Positions 22,459 to 31,350 of a stretch of 64,000 nucleotides of DNA are shown in pieces. Source of the stretch: an uncultured Pelagimonas sp. Its GTDB lineage: Bacteria; Pseudomonadota; Alphaproteobacteria; Rhodobacterales; Rhodobacteraceae. Under the pieces are notes generated by a model. It saw only the letters and a list, made by a program, of their open reading frames with translations. It was not told the origin of the DNA and ran no database searches. The stretch is from the NCBI GenBank assembly GCA_947497905.1, contig CANMIH010000007.1:1-64000 (forward strand), written 5' to 3'. The translations under genes were made by a program, and so were the position numbers. Numbering within the stretch: the stretch's first letter is position 1; each line of letters starts with the position of its first letter.

Positions 22459-23922
22459 TTACACAGACATGCAGATGTATTTCATTTCGAGATAGTCCTC
22501 GATGCCATGGTGGCTGCCTTCGCGACCGAGACCTGATTGCTTGACCCCACCAAAGGGGGCTACTTCGGTTGAAATGATGCCGGTATTCACACCCACGATG
22601 CCATATTCTAGCGCCTCAGCGACCTTGTACACGCGGCTCAGGTCCTTGGCGTAGAAGTACGAGGCCAGGCCAAAGATGGTGTCATTGGCGAGCTCGATTA
22701 CTTCATCTTCATCGTCAAATTTGAACAGCGGTGCAAAGGGGCCAAAGGTTTCTTCGGTGGCAACAGCCATATCGCGGGTCGCGCCTTTGACGATGGTCGG
22801 CGCTAGGAAGTTGCCTGGTGCGTCTGGGGTTGTGCCGGCAAAAATGACCTCGCCACCTTTCGCGGAGGCATCCGCCACGTGCTCTTGCACCTTGGTGATC
22901 GCCGCCGGAGAGATCAGCGGGCCCAGATCGGTGCCTGCGTCCATGCCGTCGCCGACTTTCATTTGAGCCACACGCGCTGTCAGTTTTTCGGCAAAGGCAT
23001 CATAGACACCGGCCTGCACATAAATGCGGTTGGCACAGACACAGGTCTGACCGTTGTTGCGGAATTTGCACATGATGGCGCCCTCAACGGCGGCATCAAG
23101 GTCGGCGTCGTCGAAGACGATGAAGGGGGCATTGCCACCTAGCTCCATCGAACATTTCATCACGCTGTCTGCGGCCTGACGCAGCAGGATCCGGCCGACT
23201 TGAGTTGACCCGGTGAAGGTCAGTTTGCGCACTTTGTCGTTTTCACAGAACTCAAGTCCAACATCCGAGGCTGCCGACGAGGGCAGAATGTTGAACACAC
23301 CCGCAGGAATGCCTGCGCGTTCAGCTAGGACCGCGAGTGCGGTGGCCGACAAAGGTGTTTCGGTTGCCGGACGGCCAACAAAGGCACAGCCCGCCGCAAG
23401 GGCAGGTGCGGCTTTACGGGTGATCATGGCGTTGGGGAAGTTCCAAGGCGTGATCGACGCGGCGACCCCGATCGGCTGTTTCATCACGGTGATACGTTTG
23501 TCACGCGCGTGACCGGGGATGGTTTCGCCGTAGATACGCTTGGCCTCTTCAGCGAAGAATTCGATGAACGACGCACCATAGGCGACTTCGCCCTTGGCTT
23601 CTGCCAGAGGTTTGCCCTGTTCAGCGGTCATGATGAGCCCCAGATCATCCTGGTTTTCCATCAGCAAGTTGAACCACTTGCGCAGCACATTTGCGCGCTC
23701 TTTGCCGGTCCACTGGGCCCAGTCTTTTTGCGCAACATATGCGGCGTCGATTGCCTCTGCCACTTGCTCGCGGGTCAGGTCGGTCACCTGTGCAATCACA
23801 TCGCCACGCGCAGGGTTGCTCACATCAAAGGTCGCGCCTTCAATCCATTGGCCATTAACATAAGCCCGGGTTTCCAGAAGGCTGGGATCTTTGAGAAGGC
23901 TCTTCAGATTGGTCTCGCTCAC
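22459..23922 (-). CDS. gabD: Succinate-semialdehyde dehydrogenase
   Basis: A 487-residue NAD(P)-dependent aldehyde dehydrogenase that oxidises succinate semialdehyde to succinate. The Rossmann part has ITPWNFPNAMITRK and FTGSTQVGR. The general base glutamate lies in MELGGNAPF, and the catalytic cysteine in NNGQTCVCANRIYVQ, a pattern typical of GabD. The usual lysine of the KPA motif is arginine here (VGRPATETPLSA). The GTG at 23922 is chosen because it follows GGGAG by 7 bases and gives the normal N-terminus. The mobile element has inserted in the last codons and supplies a substitute 3' end, so the enzyme should stay functional. Confidence 0.9.
   Translation of the reverse strand: MSETNLKSLLKDPSLLETRAYVNGQWIEGATFDVSNPARGDVIAQVTDLTREQVAEAIDAAYVAQKDWAQWTGKERANVLRKWFNLLMENQDDLGLIMTAEQGKPLAEAKGEVAYGASFIEFFAEEAKRIYGETIPGHARDKRITVMKQPIGVAASITPWNFPNAMITRKAAPALAAGCAFVGRPATETPLSATALAVLAERAGIPAGVFNILPSSAASDVGLEFCENDKVRKLTFTGSTQVGRILLRQAADSVMKCSMELGGNAPFIVFDDADLDAAVEGAIMCKFRNNGQTCVCANRIYVQAGVYDAFAEKLTARVAQMKVGDGMDAGTDLGPLISPAAITKVQEHVADASAKGGEVIFAGTTPDAPGNFLAPTIVKGATRDMAVATEETFGPFAPLFKFDDEDEVIELANDTIFGLASYFYAKDLSRVYKVAEALEYGIVGVNTGIISTEVAPFGGVKQSGLGREGSHHGIEDYLEMKYICMSV
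22468..22487. repeat. Right attachment site core (attR)
   Basis: CATGCAGATGTATTTCATTT is the partner of attL at 13158-13177. It lies within the last nine codons of the intact gabD. Confidence 0.8.
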
Positions 23923-24110
23923 GATGCGACTCCCTTGGTCAAGATTTTGAGCAAATTCTGAGCATTTAAAGCGGTAAATGTATAGGCCCAAAATGCGGGT
24001 TTCGCAGTTCCAGTGTCAGCGCGGCCCGCAAAAGGTTTTGGTCTGGCACTATGCGCCACCGGTTATGCCCGATTAGCGTCGACACATGTTTTTGGAACAA
24101 GAGGTTTGAT

Positions 24111-24419
24111 ATGTGTAAGGCAACGGGAACTGCGACGCCGACCCTGCTGATTGAAAATGATCGCGTGCGGGTTACCGAATGGCGTTTTGCGGCACGGGGA
24201 GACAACACAGGCTGGCACCGTCACGCCTATGACTATGTTGTGATCCCTCAGTTTGATGGTGTCCTGGAAATTGATCTGGGACAGGGCAACCGCGTTAGGG
24301 CCGAAATGCAAAGCGGTGTTCCCTACTATCGCGAGATTGGGGTCGAGCATGATGTGATCAACGCCAATGATTTTGAATGTACATTTGTCGAAGTCGAGCT
24401 TTTGGAAGACCGGAGGTAG
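24111..24419 (+). CDS. Cupin-domain protein
   Basis: A 102-residue single-domain cupin. The first motif contains GWHRHAYDYVVIP (two histidines for a metal) and the second has GVEHDVIN near residues 80-87. The metal-binding set is only partly that of classic cupins. The ATG at 24111 follows a GAGG ribosome-binding site. It is divergent from gabD. Substrate is unknown; small cupins of this type are often sugar-phosphate or acid-binding proteins. Confidence 0.75.
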   Translation: MCKATGTATPTLLIENDRVRVTEWRFAARGDNTGWHRHAYDYVVIPQFDGVLEIDLGQGNRVRAEMQSGVPYYREIGVEHDVINANDFECTFVEVELLEDRR

Positions 24420-24491
24420 GTCAAAAAAAATCACGCTAGGATCACGAAGACGCGCAAATGTGACCTTGCTTAGAACACCAAGGAGAGGCTT

Positions 24492-24845
24492 ATGAAACAG
24501 TACATTTTTTTGACACTTTCCGCAGTCGCGCTGGCTGGCTGTCAATCCACAACAGCGCCGGTGGCAGGAAACACGGATCCTCTGACCTCGGCGCTTGCAG
24601 GGAAAACACTTCTACATAGCAACGGCGGCACCGTCATTGCCTATGCGGATGGGCGTATGGGCGGCACAGAAGCCTCCGGTGAAGAGTTGGTCGGTGCCTG
24701 GGTGATCCGCGACGGCCAGTGGTGCCGCACAATCAAAAAACCTGAGAAGTGGGCCGGTACGCGGTGTCAGGATGTCACGATTGACGGCGATCAGGCAACA
24801 TTCCTCCGCGACGATGGGTCATCAACGACCTATACGATTCAGTGA
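24492..24845 (+). CDS. Putative lipoprotein
   Basis: A 117-residue protein with a short signal peptide and a clear lipobox (LAGC, cysteine at residue 17), so it should be lipid-anchored on the periplasmic side. The mature part is a small domain with WVIRDGQWCRTIKKPEKWAG and a C-terminal beta strand. It resembles small lipoproteins with a DUF995-like fold, but this is not certain. AAGGAGAG precedes the start. Confidence 0.65.
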   Translation: MKQYIFLTLSAVALAGCQSTTAPVAGNTDPLTSALAGKTLLHSNGGTVIAYADGRMGGTEASGEELVGAWVIRDGQWCRTIKKPEKWAGTRCQDVTIDGDQATFLRDDGSSTTYTIQ

Positions 24846-25028
24846 TTCACCCACTAAGCAGGGTAGGCTAAGGCCTGCTCTGCCCCCAGTTCTTGTGTCT
24901 GTGGCAAAAAATCTGGGGACAACTCTCTGAAATCACGAGAATCCCGCAGCCATCCGTTCACGCCCCTTTTACACGACGATTTGCTCTGCCATACTATGCC
25001 CAACCAACAGAACAAACCGGGCACGAGC

Positions 25029-26987
25029 ATGGCAGACGATCTTTTGACACCGCAGGAAGACACCAAATATAATGCGTCCTCCATCAAGGTGCTCAAGGGC
25101 ATGGAAGCGGTCCGCATGCGTCCAGGGATGTACATCGGTGGTACCGATGAGCGCGCGCTGCACCATATGGCCGCGGAGATCCTCGACAACTCGATGGACG
25201 AGGCCGTGGCGGGACATGCAAGCCGCATCGAGATCGAGCTACATGCAGATTATTCGCTGACGGTGCGTGACAACGGTCGGGGTATCCCAATTGATCCTCA
25301 CCCTGACGATCCAAGCAAATCTGCGCTTGAGATGATCTTCACCGAACTGCACGCGGGCGGCAAATTCAATGGCGATGCCTATGAAACGTCGGGCGGTCTG
25401 CACGGGGTTGGCGCGACGGTTGTCAACGCCCTGACAGATAGTCTTGTTGTGCAGGTGGCGAAAAACAAAGAGCTGCATGAGATTCAGTTCGCGCGCGGCA
25501 ACGTTGTGAGCCCGCTGCAAAAAATCGGGGCGGCCCCCAATCGGCGTGGCACCACGGTGACCTTCCATCCCGATGTTGAAATCTTCGGCTCCCATAAGTT
25601 CAAACCCGCCCGTTTGCTGAAAATGGTGCGCTCCAAGGCGTTTTTGTTCTCCGGTGTTGAGATCCGTTGGAAGTCCGAGATCGACGACAAGGAAACCCCG
25701 CTTGAGGCGACGTTCCACTTCCCCGGCGGGTTGTCCGACTATCTGACCGAAACATTGGGTGGCTCGACCACCTATTCCGAAAAGCCTTTTTCGGGCGTTG
25801 TGGATTTCAAAGAGAAGTTTAACACTCCAGGCAAAGTCGAATGGGCGATCAACTGGACCCCATCACGCGATGGTTTCATTCAATCCTTCTGTAACACCGT
25901 TCCCACCCCCGAAGGCGGCACACATGAGGCCGGGTTCTGGGCCGCAATCCTCAAAGGCATTCGGGCCTATGGCGATCTGGTCAACAACAAGAAATCCAGC
26001 CAGATCACCCGCGAAGATCTGATTGCGGGTGGCTGTGCACTGGTTTCGTGTTTTATCCGCGAGCCCGAATTTGTTGGCCAGACCAAAGACCGTCTCGCCA
26101 CAACCGAGGCCCAGCGTTTGGTTGAAAACTCGGTGCGCGATCACTTTGACAACTGGCTGGCGGCGGATACCAAATCTGCAGGCGCCATCCTTGATTTCCT
26201 TGTGCTGCGGGCAGAAGAACGTTTGCGCCGCCGTCAGGAAAAAGAAACCGCCCGGAAATCGGCCACCAAGAAACTGCGTCTTCCCGGCAAGCTGACCGAC
26301 TGCTCGTCGAAGTCTCGCGAGGGCACCGAGCTGTTCATCGTCGAGGGCGATTCAGCGGGGGGATCGGGCAAAGGGGCGCGCAACCGCGAAACGCAGGCTC
26401 TGTTGCCACTGAAGGGCAAGATCCTCAACGTGCTGGGGGCCGCGTCCAACAAGCTGTCTTCAAACGCCGAGATCCGCGACCTTTGCGAAGCGCTTGGTGT
26501 CGGCGTTGGCGCGAAGTTTAATGTTGATGACCTGCGCTACGACAAGATCATCATCATGACCGATGCGGATGTGGATGGGGCACACATTGCGGCGCTGTTG
26601 ATGACCTTCTTCTTCACGCAGATGCGTCCGATGATTGATGCGGGTCACCTCTATCTCGCCTGTCCGCCGCTCTATCGTCTGACCCAAGGCGCCAAGCGCA
26701 TCTATGTGCTGACCGATGCAGAGAAAGATGAGCTCTTGGCTAAAGGTCTTGGCGGAAAAGGTAAAATTGACGTTCAGCGCTTTAAGGGCTTGGGTGAAAT
26801 GGATGCCAAAGACCTGAAAGAGACCACTATGGATCCGAAAACCCGGACCCTGATCCGCGTCACCATTGACGAAGATGAGCCGGGTGAAACTGGTGATCTG
26901 GTCGAGCGTCTGATGGGCAAAAAACCCGAGTTGCGGTTCCAGTACATTCAGGAGAACGCAAAGTTTGTTGAAGAGCTGGACGTGTGA
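25029..26987 (+). CDS. parE: DNA topoisomerase IV subunit B
   Basis: A 652-residue type II topoisomerase B subunit. The GHKL ATPase domain shows ILDNSMDEAVAGHA, VRDNGRGIPID and the GGLHGVGA lid. The transducer and TOPRIM domains follow, with FIVEGDSAGGSGKGARN near residue 435 and the DADVDGAH metal site near residue 513. KGLGEMDAKDLKETTMDP near the end is the family signature. ParE supplies ATP-driven decatenation with ParC, which is not in the window. Absence of the long insert of GyrB and the length support ParE. The ATG at 25029 gives the usual N-terminus. Confidence 0.93.
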   Translation: MADDLLTPQEDTKYNASSIKVLKGMEAVRMRPGMYIGGTDERALHHMAAEILDNSMDEAVAGHASRIEIELHADYSLTVRDNGRGIPIDPHPDDPSKSALEMIFTELHAGGKFNGDAYETSGGLHGVGATVVNALTDSLVVQVAKNKELHEIQFARGNVVSPLQKIGAAPNRRGTTVTFHPDVEIFGSHKFKPARLLKMVRSKAFLFSGVEIRWKSEIDDKETPLEATFHFPGGLSDYLTETLGGSTTYSEKPFSGVVDFKEKFNTPGKVEWAINWTPSRDGFIQSFCNTVPTPEGGTHEAGFWAAILKGIRAYGDLVNNKKSSQITREDLIAGGCALVSCFIREPEFVGQTKDRLATTEAQRLVENSVRDHFDNWLAADTKSAGAILDFLVLRAEERLRRRQEKETARKSATKKLRLPGKLTDCSSKSREGTELFIVEGDSAGGSGKGARNRETQALLPLKGKILNVLGAASNKLSSNAEIRDLCEALGVGVGAKFNVDDLRYDKIIIMTDADVDGAHIAALLMTFFFTQMRPMIDAGHLYLACPPLYRLTQGAKRIYVLTDAEKDELLAKGLGGKGKIDVQRFKGLGEMDAKDLKETTMDPKTRTLIRVTIDEDEPGETGDLVERLMGKKPELRFQYIQENAKFVEELDV

Positions 26988-27020
26988 TCTGAGAGATTAA
27001 TTCTGCACTGACAATCGTTG

Positions 27021-28370
27021 TTAGATGTCCAGAAATGGAAAGCAGGGATAGGGTCGGTGCAGGTTGGTCTGTCTGGGAATGTCTTGATTTACCGCGCCTT
27101 CGGTCAAAACCATGATCTGTCTGCGCGGAAGCGTTCGGATGTCAGGCGAAAGGTATCCAGATTTCACCACGAGAACAGGGTGATGATCCAGATCGATGCC
27201 AAGTGCGTCGAAATCACTGAAGTTGTGAAATGGGCGACGCCGGTTTGAGACAACGACGGTTTGTTTGCCACTTTGGACTATGGCGCAGTCTTCTGCGAAC
27301 CGGCAGCTGTCGACGGCGAGTAAAACCTCCGGCCCACCACCCCCAAGCGTGCCACCTACTGTGACGGTTTTGGCGTCGTCTTTGAGCGCGTCGTAAACCG
27401 ACGGGGCGGCAATGCCCGCGATGAGGGCGGGTTGATCCTCTGCCTGGAGCAGGGCCAACAGATCGGCGCGATCGCCTACACCACCCCCTGTCGGGTTGTC
27501 TCCACTTTCCGCAAGAACCACAGGCTCATCCAGAACCCGTGCCACCTGATCAAGTGGCAAGGCTTCGGTGTCAAACACCAGCTCGTGACGGGCTTCCCAA
27601 TAACTTTGCGCAATGTCTTCGGCCGCACTCTGACCCGCTAGAGGATCAAGACAGGTGACAACAGCGGCGGCGGTGGCGCGCGGACTGTCCGCCCAGACAT
27701 AGCCAATCATCAGATTGGCATCCCAAACCCCGGGGCGTGTGTCGAACTCAGGCAGCGCGGCGTAAAGCCGGTCACAGGGGGCCACAAATGTGGACGACAT
27801 CTCCCCAGAGACCAGCACGGGCACTGGAACGCGGCAGACCTTGGGGCGATGCCCGTCGTTCAAGGCGCGCGACAACATCCGGGCGGCGCGTGCGTGGGTT
27901 TCCGTGACATCGATATGCGGGGCGGTACGAAAGGCCGCAAAGATGTCTAGCGTATCGGTGATCTGCTGGGTGATCTGCCCGTGCAGATCAAAGCTCCCCG
28001 CAATCAGGCAATTGGGCCCCACAATGTTGCGCACCTCGCGGATAAGCCACCCCTCCGGGTCGATGACCCCGGGCACAAACATTGCGCCATGCAACAACAG
28101 ATGAACGCCATCCAAGGGAAGGGCGCTGCGAATGCCCTCCAAAAGCTCATGCGCCTGCGCGTCAAACACGTCGCGCGCTACAGGGCCGCCCGGAACGGAG
28201 GCTTCGTGAAACAGCGGGATTGCGTCTATGCCGTGGCCACCATAGTCAAACCCTGCCTTCTCCAGCAATGCCTGACCTTCGAGCCGGCGAAAGTCGTCTC
28301 GTTGCTGAAACAGCGGGTTGTAGGTTGAGCATTCAGTATGGAGCCCACCAAGCGCGACGCGATAACCCAT
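27021..28370 (-). CDS. M81 family metallopeptidase (MlrC-like)
   Basis: A 449-residue protein of the M81 family, named after MlrC of microcystin degradation. The N-terminal domain has GGLHTECSTYNP near residue 8 and LLLHGAMFVPG near residue 92, with a further metal-ligand stretch SFDLHGQI near residue 126. The C-terminal DUF1485-type domain includes ESGDNPTGGGVGDR and GGTLGGGG. It is the last gene of the minus-strand amino-sugar operon, 9 bases after the hexosaminidase gene. Most M81 proteins have unknown substrates; here it might cleave an amide or amino-sugar peptide bond, but this is inference. Confidence 0.85.
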   Translation of the reverse strand: MGYRVALGGLHTECSTYNPLFQQRDDFRRLEGQALLEKAGFDYGGHGIDAIPLFHEASVPGGPVARDVFDAQAHELLEGIRSALPLDGVHLLLHGAMFVPGVIDPEGWLIREVRNIVGPNCLIAGSFDLHGQITQQITDTLDIFAAFRTAPHIDVTETHARAARMLSRALNDGHRPKVCRVPVPVLVSGEMSSTFVAPCDRLYAALPEFDTRPGVWDANLMIGYVWADSPRATAAAVVTCLDPLAGQSAAEDIAQSYWEARHELVFDTEALPLDQVARVLDEPVVLAESGDNPTGGGVGDRADLLALLQAEDQPALIAGIAAPSVYDALKDDAKTVTVGGTLGGGGPEVLLAVDSCRFAEDCAIVQSGKQTVVVSNRRRPFHNFSDFDALGIDLDHHPVLVVKSGYLSPDIRTLPRRQIMVLTEGAVNQDIPRQTNLHRPYPCFPFLDI

Positions 28371-28379
28371 AGTGTGCTC

Positions 28380-30263
28380 CTAAAGCTGTGGCATGAGGCG
28401 AGACAGGGCGGCAAAGCGTGGCCAGTCTTTTTCCTCGGACGGGGTCCACGCCGCCTCGGCAACCGCACTGAGGCGAGGGAAGGCCATATAGTTAAATCGC
28501 GGCGTCCCATCGATCAGCTCAGACCACATGCAGGCCTGTAGACCGACAAGTTTGCCTTTGTTTTCTGGCAATCCAACATCGGCTTCGTACTCATAGGCTT
28601 CTTGCAGAGGACTGATACCGGCCCAAGTCAGACCGGGATTGTCCCAACCGTCTCCCTGCGCCATGTCGAGATAATAATGTTGTCCCGGCGTTGCGACGAC
28701 GTGATAGCCATCTTCCATCAACGCGGCAATTTTTTCACGGCTGCGCCAGGCAAACAACAATGCACTGGTGTCAACGCCCCCGCCGTCGGCGCATTCATCC
28801 CAGCCTCCCAACTTGCGATTATGTTTGCTTAGCATCTGTTGGCAATCGCGCATAAAGGCGCTTTGGATCGTCGCAGCACCGGCCTGAACATGTTTTTCTG
28901 CGGCCCAAGCCCGCGCTTTGGGAGAGGTCGACCAGCTGTCCGCATCCACCTCATCCCCCCCAAGGTGCAGGTAAGAATAGGGAAATAGGTCGGCGACGGC
29001 GGCAAAAATCTTTTCCAGAGCCGGCCAGGTTTCTGGGATGCCGGGATTGATGGCATTGTTGGGATAGCCTTGAACCGAGTGATAGCTTTCTTCGGTTTCC
29101 TCAGGATCCACCAGATGAGGCAGGGCAGCAAGAAGGGCGGTGCAGTGGCCGGGAAGGTCGATCTCGGGCATGACCTCAACACCCAATGCTTGACCATGGG
29201 CGACAATCTCACGGATCTCATCAGCGGTGTAATAGCCGGACTGCCCGGAGGGACCTTCTGCGAACTGTGGTGGCAGAACGGTGTTATGTGCCCGCTTCGA
29301 GCCAATCGCGGTCAATTCTGGCAGACCTTCGATCTCAAGGCGCCAGGCCTCGTCATCGGTCAAATGCCAGTGCAGGCGGTTCATCCGGTGCCAAGCAAGA
29401 ATATCAAGCAGACGTGTCACACCGTCTGCGTTGATGAAGTTGCGCGACACATCCAGATGCATGCCGCGCCATTCGTGACGTGGTGCATCGGCGATGTAGC
29501 CTGATTTTGGGAACCGGAATCGAGGGTCGCTGAGGGCGGCATGGGCCATCTGAGCGAGCGCAATCAGGCCATGGCGTTGTCCGTTTAGATCGGAGTATGT
29601 GAGGGTGATGCCATCAGCAAACTCGATCCGATAGCCCTCAGTTGGGCAAACTCCTTCAACACAGCGTACGGCGACGGCATCTGGATGATCGCCGAGAGTG
29701 ACGATGTCGGGGGCTGTGGGAAACAGGCGTTTGTGCAGCGCACCAAGCTCAACAAACGCTGCGGCCTGAGTTTGGTCTGCGGGGCGCAACATCACTGCTG
29801 GTCCCATGCCCAGCACCGCGAATTCGGCCGGCCATGGGATCAAAGCCACAGGGACTTCGATCTTGGGTTCTGGCCAATCTTTGACTGGTGCGCGCGGCAT
29901 GTCATCGGGCCGGTCCAATCCGGCCACAAGGCATTCTGTTACCGTTCCCTCGTGTTCAATCCAGGCGGACAGCGCGCCAAAGGTTCGGTTTTTGGGCGTG
30001 AGGTTTAAACCTGCGACGGTGATGTCCCATGAAGCCCCTGGTGCGATCTCAAAACCGGCCTCGGCGTGGATTTCCACATGATTGGCAAACCGTCGAACAA
30101 AGGTGCCACCCGTGACAATGGCGTCTTTGATCGGGCGCATGAGAGATGTGAAAAAGAGCTTTTCAACAGGAACGGCGGTGTTGCCCGCATTGAAGATGGT
30201 CAGGCGTAGAGATCCGTTTTGGGCGGAAGGTTCGGGCAAGTGGCATTGTTCAAGCCGCAACAT
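28380..30263 (-). CDS. Beta-N-acetylhexosaminidase (GH20)
   Basis: A 627-residue family 20 glycoside hydrolase. After an N-terminal domain, the TIM barrel starts with APRHEWRGMHLDVSRNF and WHLTDDEAWR near residues 255-300. The catalytic aspartate-glutamate pair is in HLGGDEVDAD near residue 435. The enzyme removes terminal N-acetylhexosamine units by substrate-assisted catalysis. No signal peptide is visible, so it probably acts in the cytoplasm on oligosaccharides brought in by the divergent ABC importer. Its start overlaps the nagA end by 14 bases. Confidence 0.92.
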   Translation of the reverse strand: MLRLEQCHLPEPSAQNGSLRLTIFNAGNTAVPVEKLFFTSLMRPIKDAIVTGGTFVRRFANHVEIHAEAGFEIAPGASWDITVAGLNLTPKNRTFGALSAWIEHEGTVTECLVAGLDRPDDMPRAPVKDWPEPKIEVPVALIPWPAEFAVLGMGPAVMLRPADQTQAAAFVELGALHKRLFPTAPDIVTLGDHPDAVAVRCVEGVCPTEGYRIEFADGITLTYSDLNGQRHGLIALAQMAHAALSDPRFRFPKSGYIADAPRHEWRGMHLDVSRNFINADGVTRLLDILAWHRMNRLHWHLTDDEAWRLEIEGLPELTAIGSKRAHNTVLPPQFAEGPSGQSGYYTADEIREIVAHGQALGVEVMPEIDLPGHCTALLAALPHLVDPEETEESYHSVQGYPNNAINPGIPETWPALEKIFAAVADLFPYSYLHLGGDEVDADSWSTSPKARAWAAEKHVQAGAATIQSAFMRDCQQMLSKHNRKLGGWDECADGGGVDTSALLFAWRSREKIAALMEDGYHVVATPGQHYYLDMAQGDGWDNPGLTWAGISPLQEAYEYEADVGLPENKGKLVGLQACMWSELIDGTPRFNYMAFPRLSAVAEAAWTPSEEKDWPRFAALSRLMPQL

Positions 30264-31350
30264 CGGGCATCTCCGTCAAAGTCAAATCTGGGGTCAGGGC
30301 AATCAGGTCGCTGAGCGACAGGCCCGGTAGGGTTTGGCGCGGCAGCCCCAGCAGGGCGCGCGGTGTATCGGTGGCCATTGCAAGGGCTTGTTCGAGCGGT
30401 AGGCCCACATGGTGACGGGCATTGGCGAGACTGGTGACCATGTCGATATGCGCACCAGCCAGCGAGCCTTCGGCATTGACCAAAGCACCATCTTTCACAT
30501 GGATTGTTTGGCCATAAAGCTCGAAGTGGTCGGGTCCACCCACGGTGGACATAGCGTCCGAGACAAGGAACATCCGATCGGGGCGAGGTCGGCCGGCGCA
30601 GGCAATCCGTGCCATTTCCCAGCTGACGTGGATGCCATCCGCGATCAATCCGCAGTAGGCATCGGAACAGATGGCTGTGCCGACAATACCGGGTTCGCGC
30701 GAAGTCATGGGCGGCATGGCATTATACAAATGGGTGAAACAAGTTGCGCCAAGGGAAAGTGCGTCCTGCACCTGATCGCCTGTTGCAGCTGAATGGCCGA
30801 TGGAAAGAACTGTACCCATGTCAACCAATTGGCGCATAAGGTCCGGATCCGACCGTTCAGGGGCCAATGTCAGTTTAACTGGAATATCGCGGTCTCGCAG
30901 GCGGCGGACTTGCTCCATCGTTGCCTGATCCAAAGGACGAATAAATCGTTCGGCATGGGTACCACGTCGTTCTGGCGCGATATGCGGTCCTTCGATGTGC
31001 AGGCCAAGGATGCCTTCATTTGGGTAAATTTCGAGAACCGCATCAACGGCCGCTGTCATGATTTCAGGGGCGTCGGTGATAACGGTCGGCAATATCCAAC
31101 CCGTGCCTTTGCTGCGGTGCCCCTTGGCGATCTGCCGCAAACCATCTGCTGTGGGGGATGAGTTCAACATCATACCTCCACCGCCATTGACCTGAAGATC
31201 CGTACAGCCCGGCATCAGCAGGTGCAGATGTTTGCCAGTGTCAAAGGGAAGGCGAGGGCGCAGGGCGGTGACTTTGCCGTCGACGATGTCAACGGTTTGA
31301 TCACGGTGCAACGCACCGTTGGACCAAACCAGATCACACAGATAGGTCAT
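30250..31350 (-). CDS. nagA: N-acetylglucosamine-6-phosphate deacetylase
   Basis: A 366-residue amidohydrolase. Key stretches are the metal-binding glutamate in LHIEGPHIAPERRGTH, GHSAATGDQV, THLYNAMPPMTSREPG, and the catalytic aspartate in FLVSDAM near residue 275. It hydrolyses N-acetylglucosamine 6-phosphate, or the galacto form, to the amine and acetate. Its start overlaps the KbaZ-like gene by 4 bases. Given agaS in the same operon, activity on N-acetylgalactosamine 6-phosphate is possible. Confidence 0.93.
   Translation of the reverse strand: MTYLCDLVWSNGALHRDQTVDIVDGKVTALRPRLPFDTGKHLHLLMPGCTDLQVNGGGGMMLNSSPTADGLRQIAKGHRSKGTGWILPTVITDAPEIMTAAVDAVLEIYPNEGILGLHIEGPHIAPERRGTHAERFIRPLDQATMEQVRRLRDRDIPVKLTLAPERSDPDLMRQLVDMGTVLSIGHSAATGDQVQDALSLGATCFTHLYNAMPPMTSREPGIVGTAICSDAYCGLIADGIHVSWEMARIACAGRPRPDRMFLVSDAMSTVGGPDHFELYGQTIHVKDGALVNAEGSLAGAHIDMVTSLANARHHVGLPLEQALAMATDTPRALLGLPRQTLPGLSLSDLIALTPDLTLTEMPDVAA

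Larger units (their letters stand above)
13158..22487. mobile_element. 9.3-kb integrative element in the 3' end of gabD
   Basis: The element is bounded by a 20-base direct repeat with one mismatch (13158-13177 and 22468-22487). Just inside each end lies a pair of matching arm-type repeats. Cargo: a tyrosine integrase next to the left end, a controller-regulated BglII-type restriction-modification system, two serine recombinases, an orphan DNA methyltransferase, a ribbon-helix-helix protein, three unrecognised ORFs and an XRE regulator. The sequence is visibly more A+T-rich than its surroundings. No phage structural genes, relaxase or type IV secretion genes are seen, so it is a small genomic island or satellite-like element rather than a complete prophage or ICE. 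Confidence 0.85.

Noticed and set aside
13158-22487. A tRNA gene as the target of the element
   Set aside because: No tRNA-like cloverleaf was seen at either end; the duplicated core lies in the last codons of gabD.
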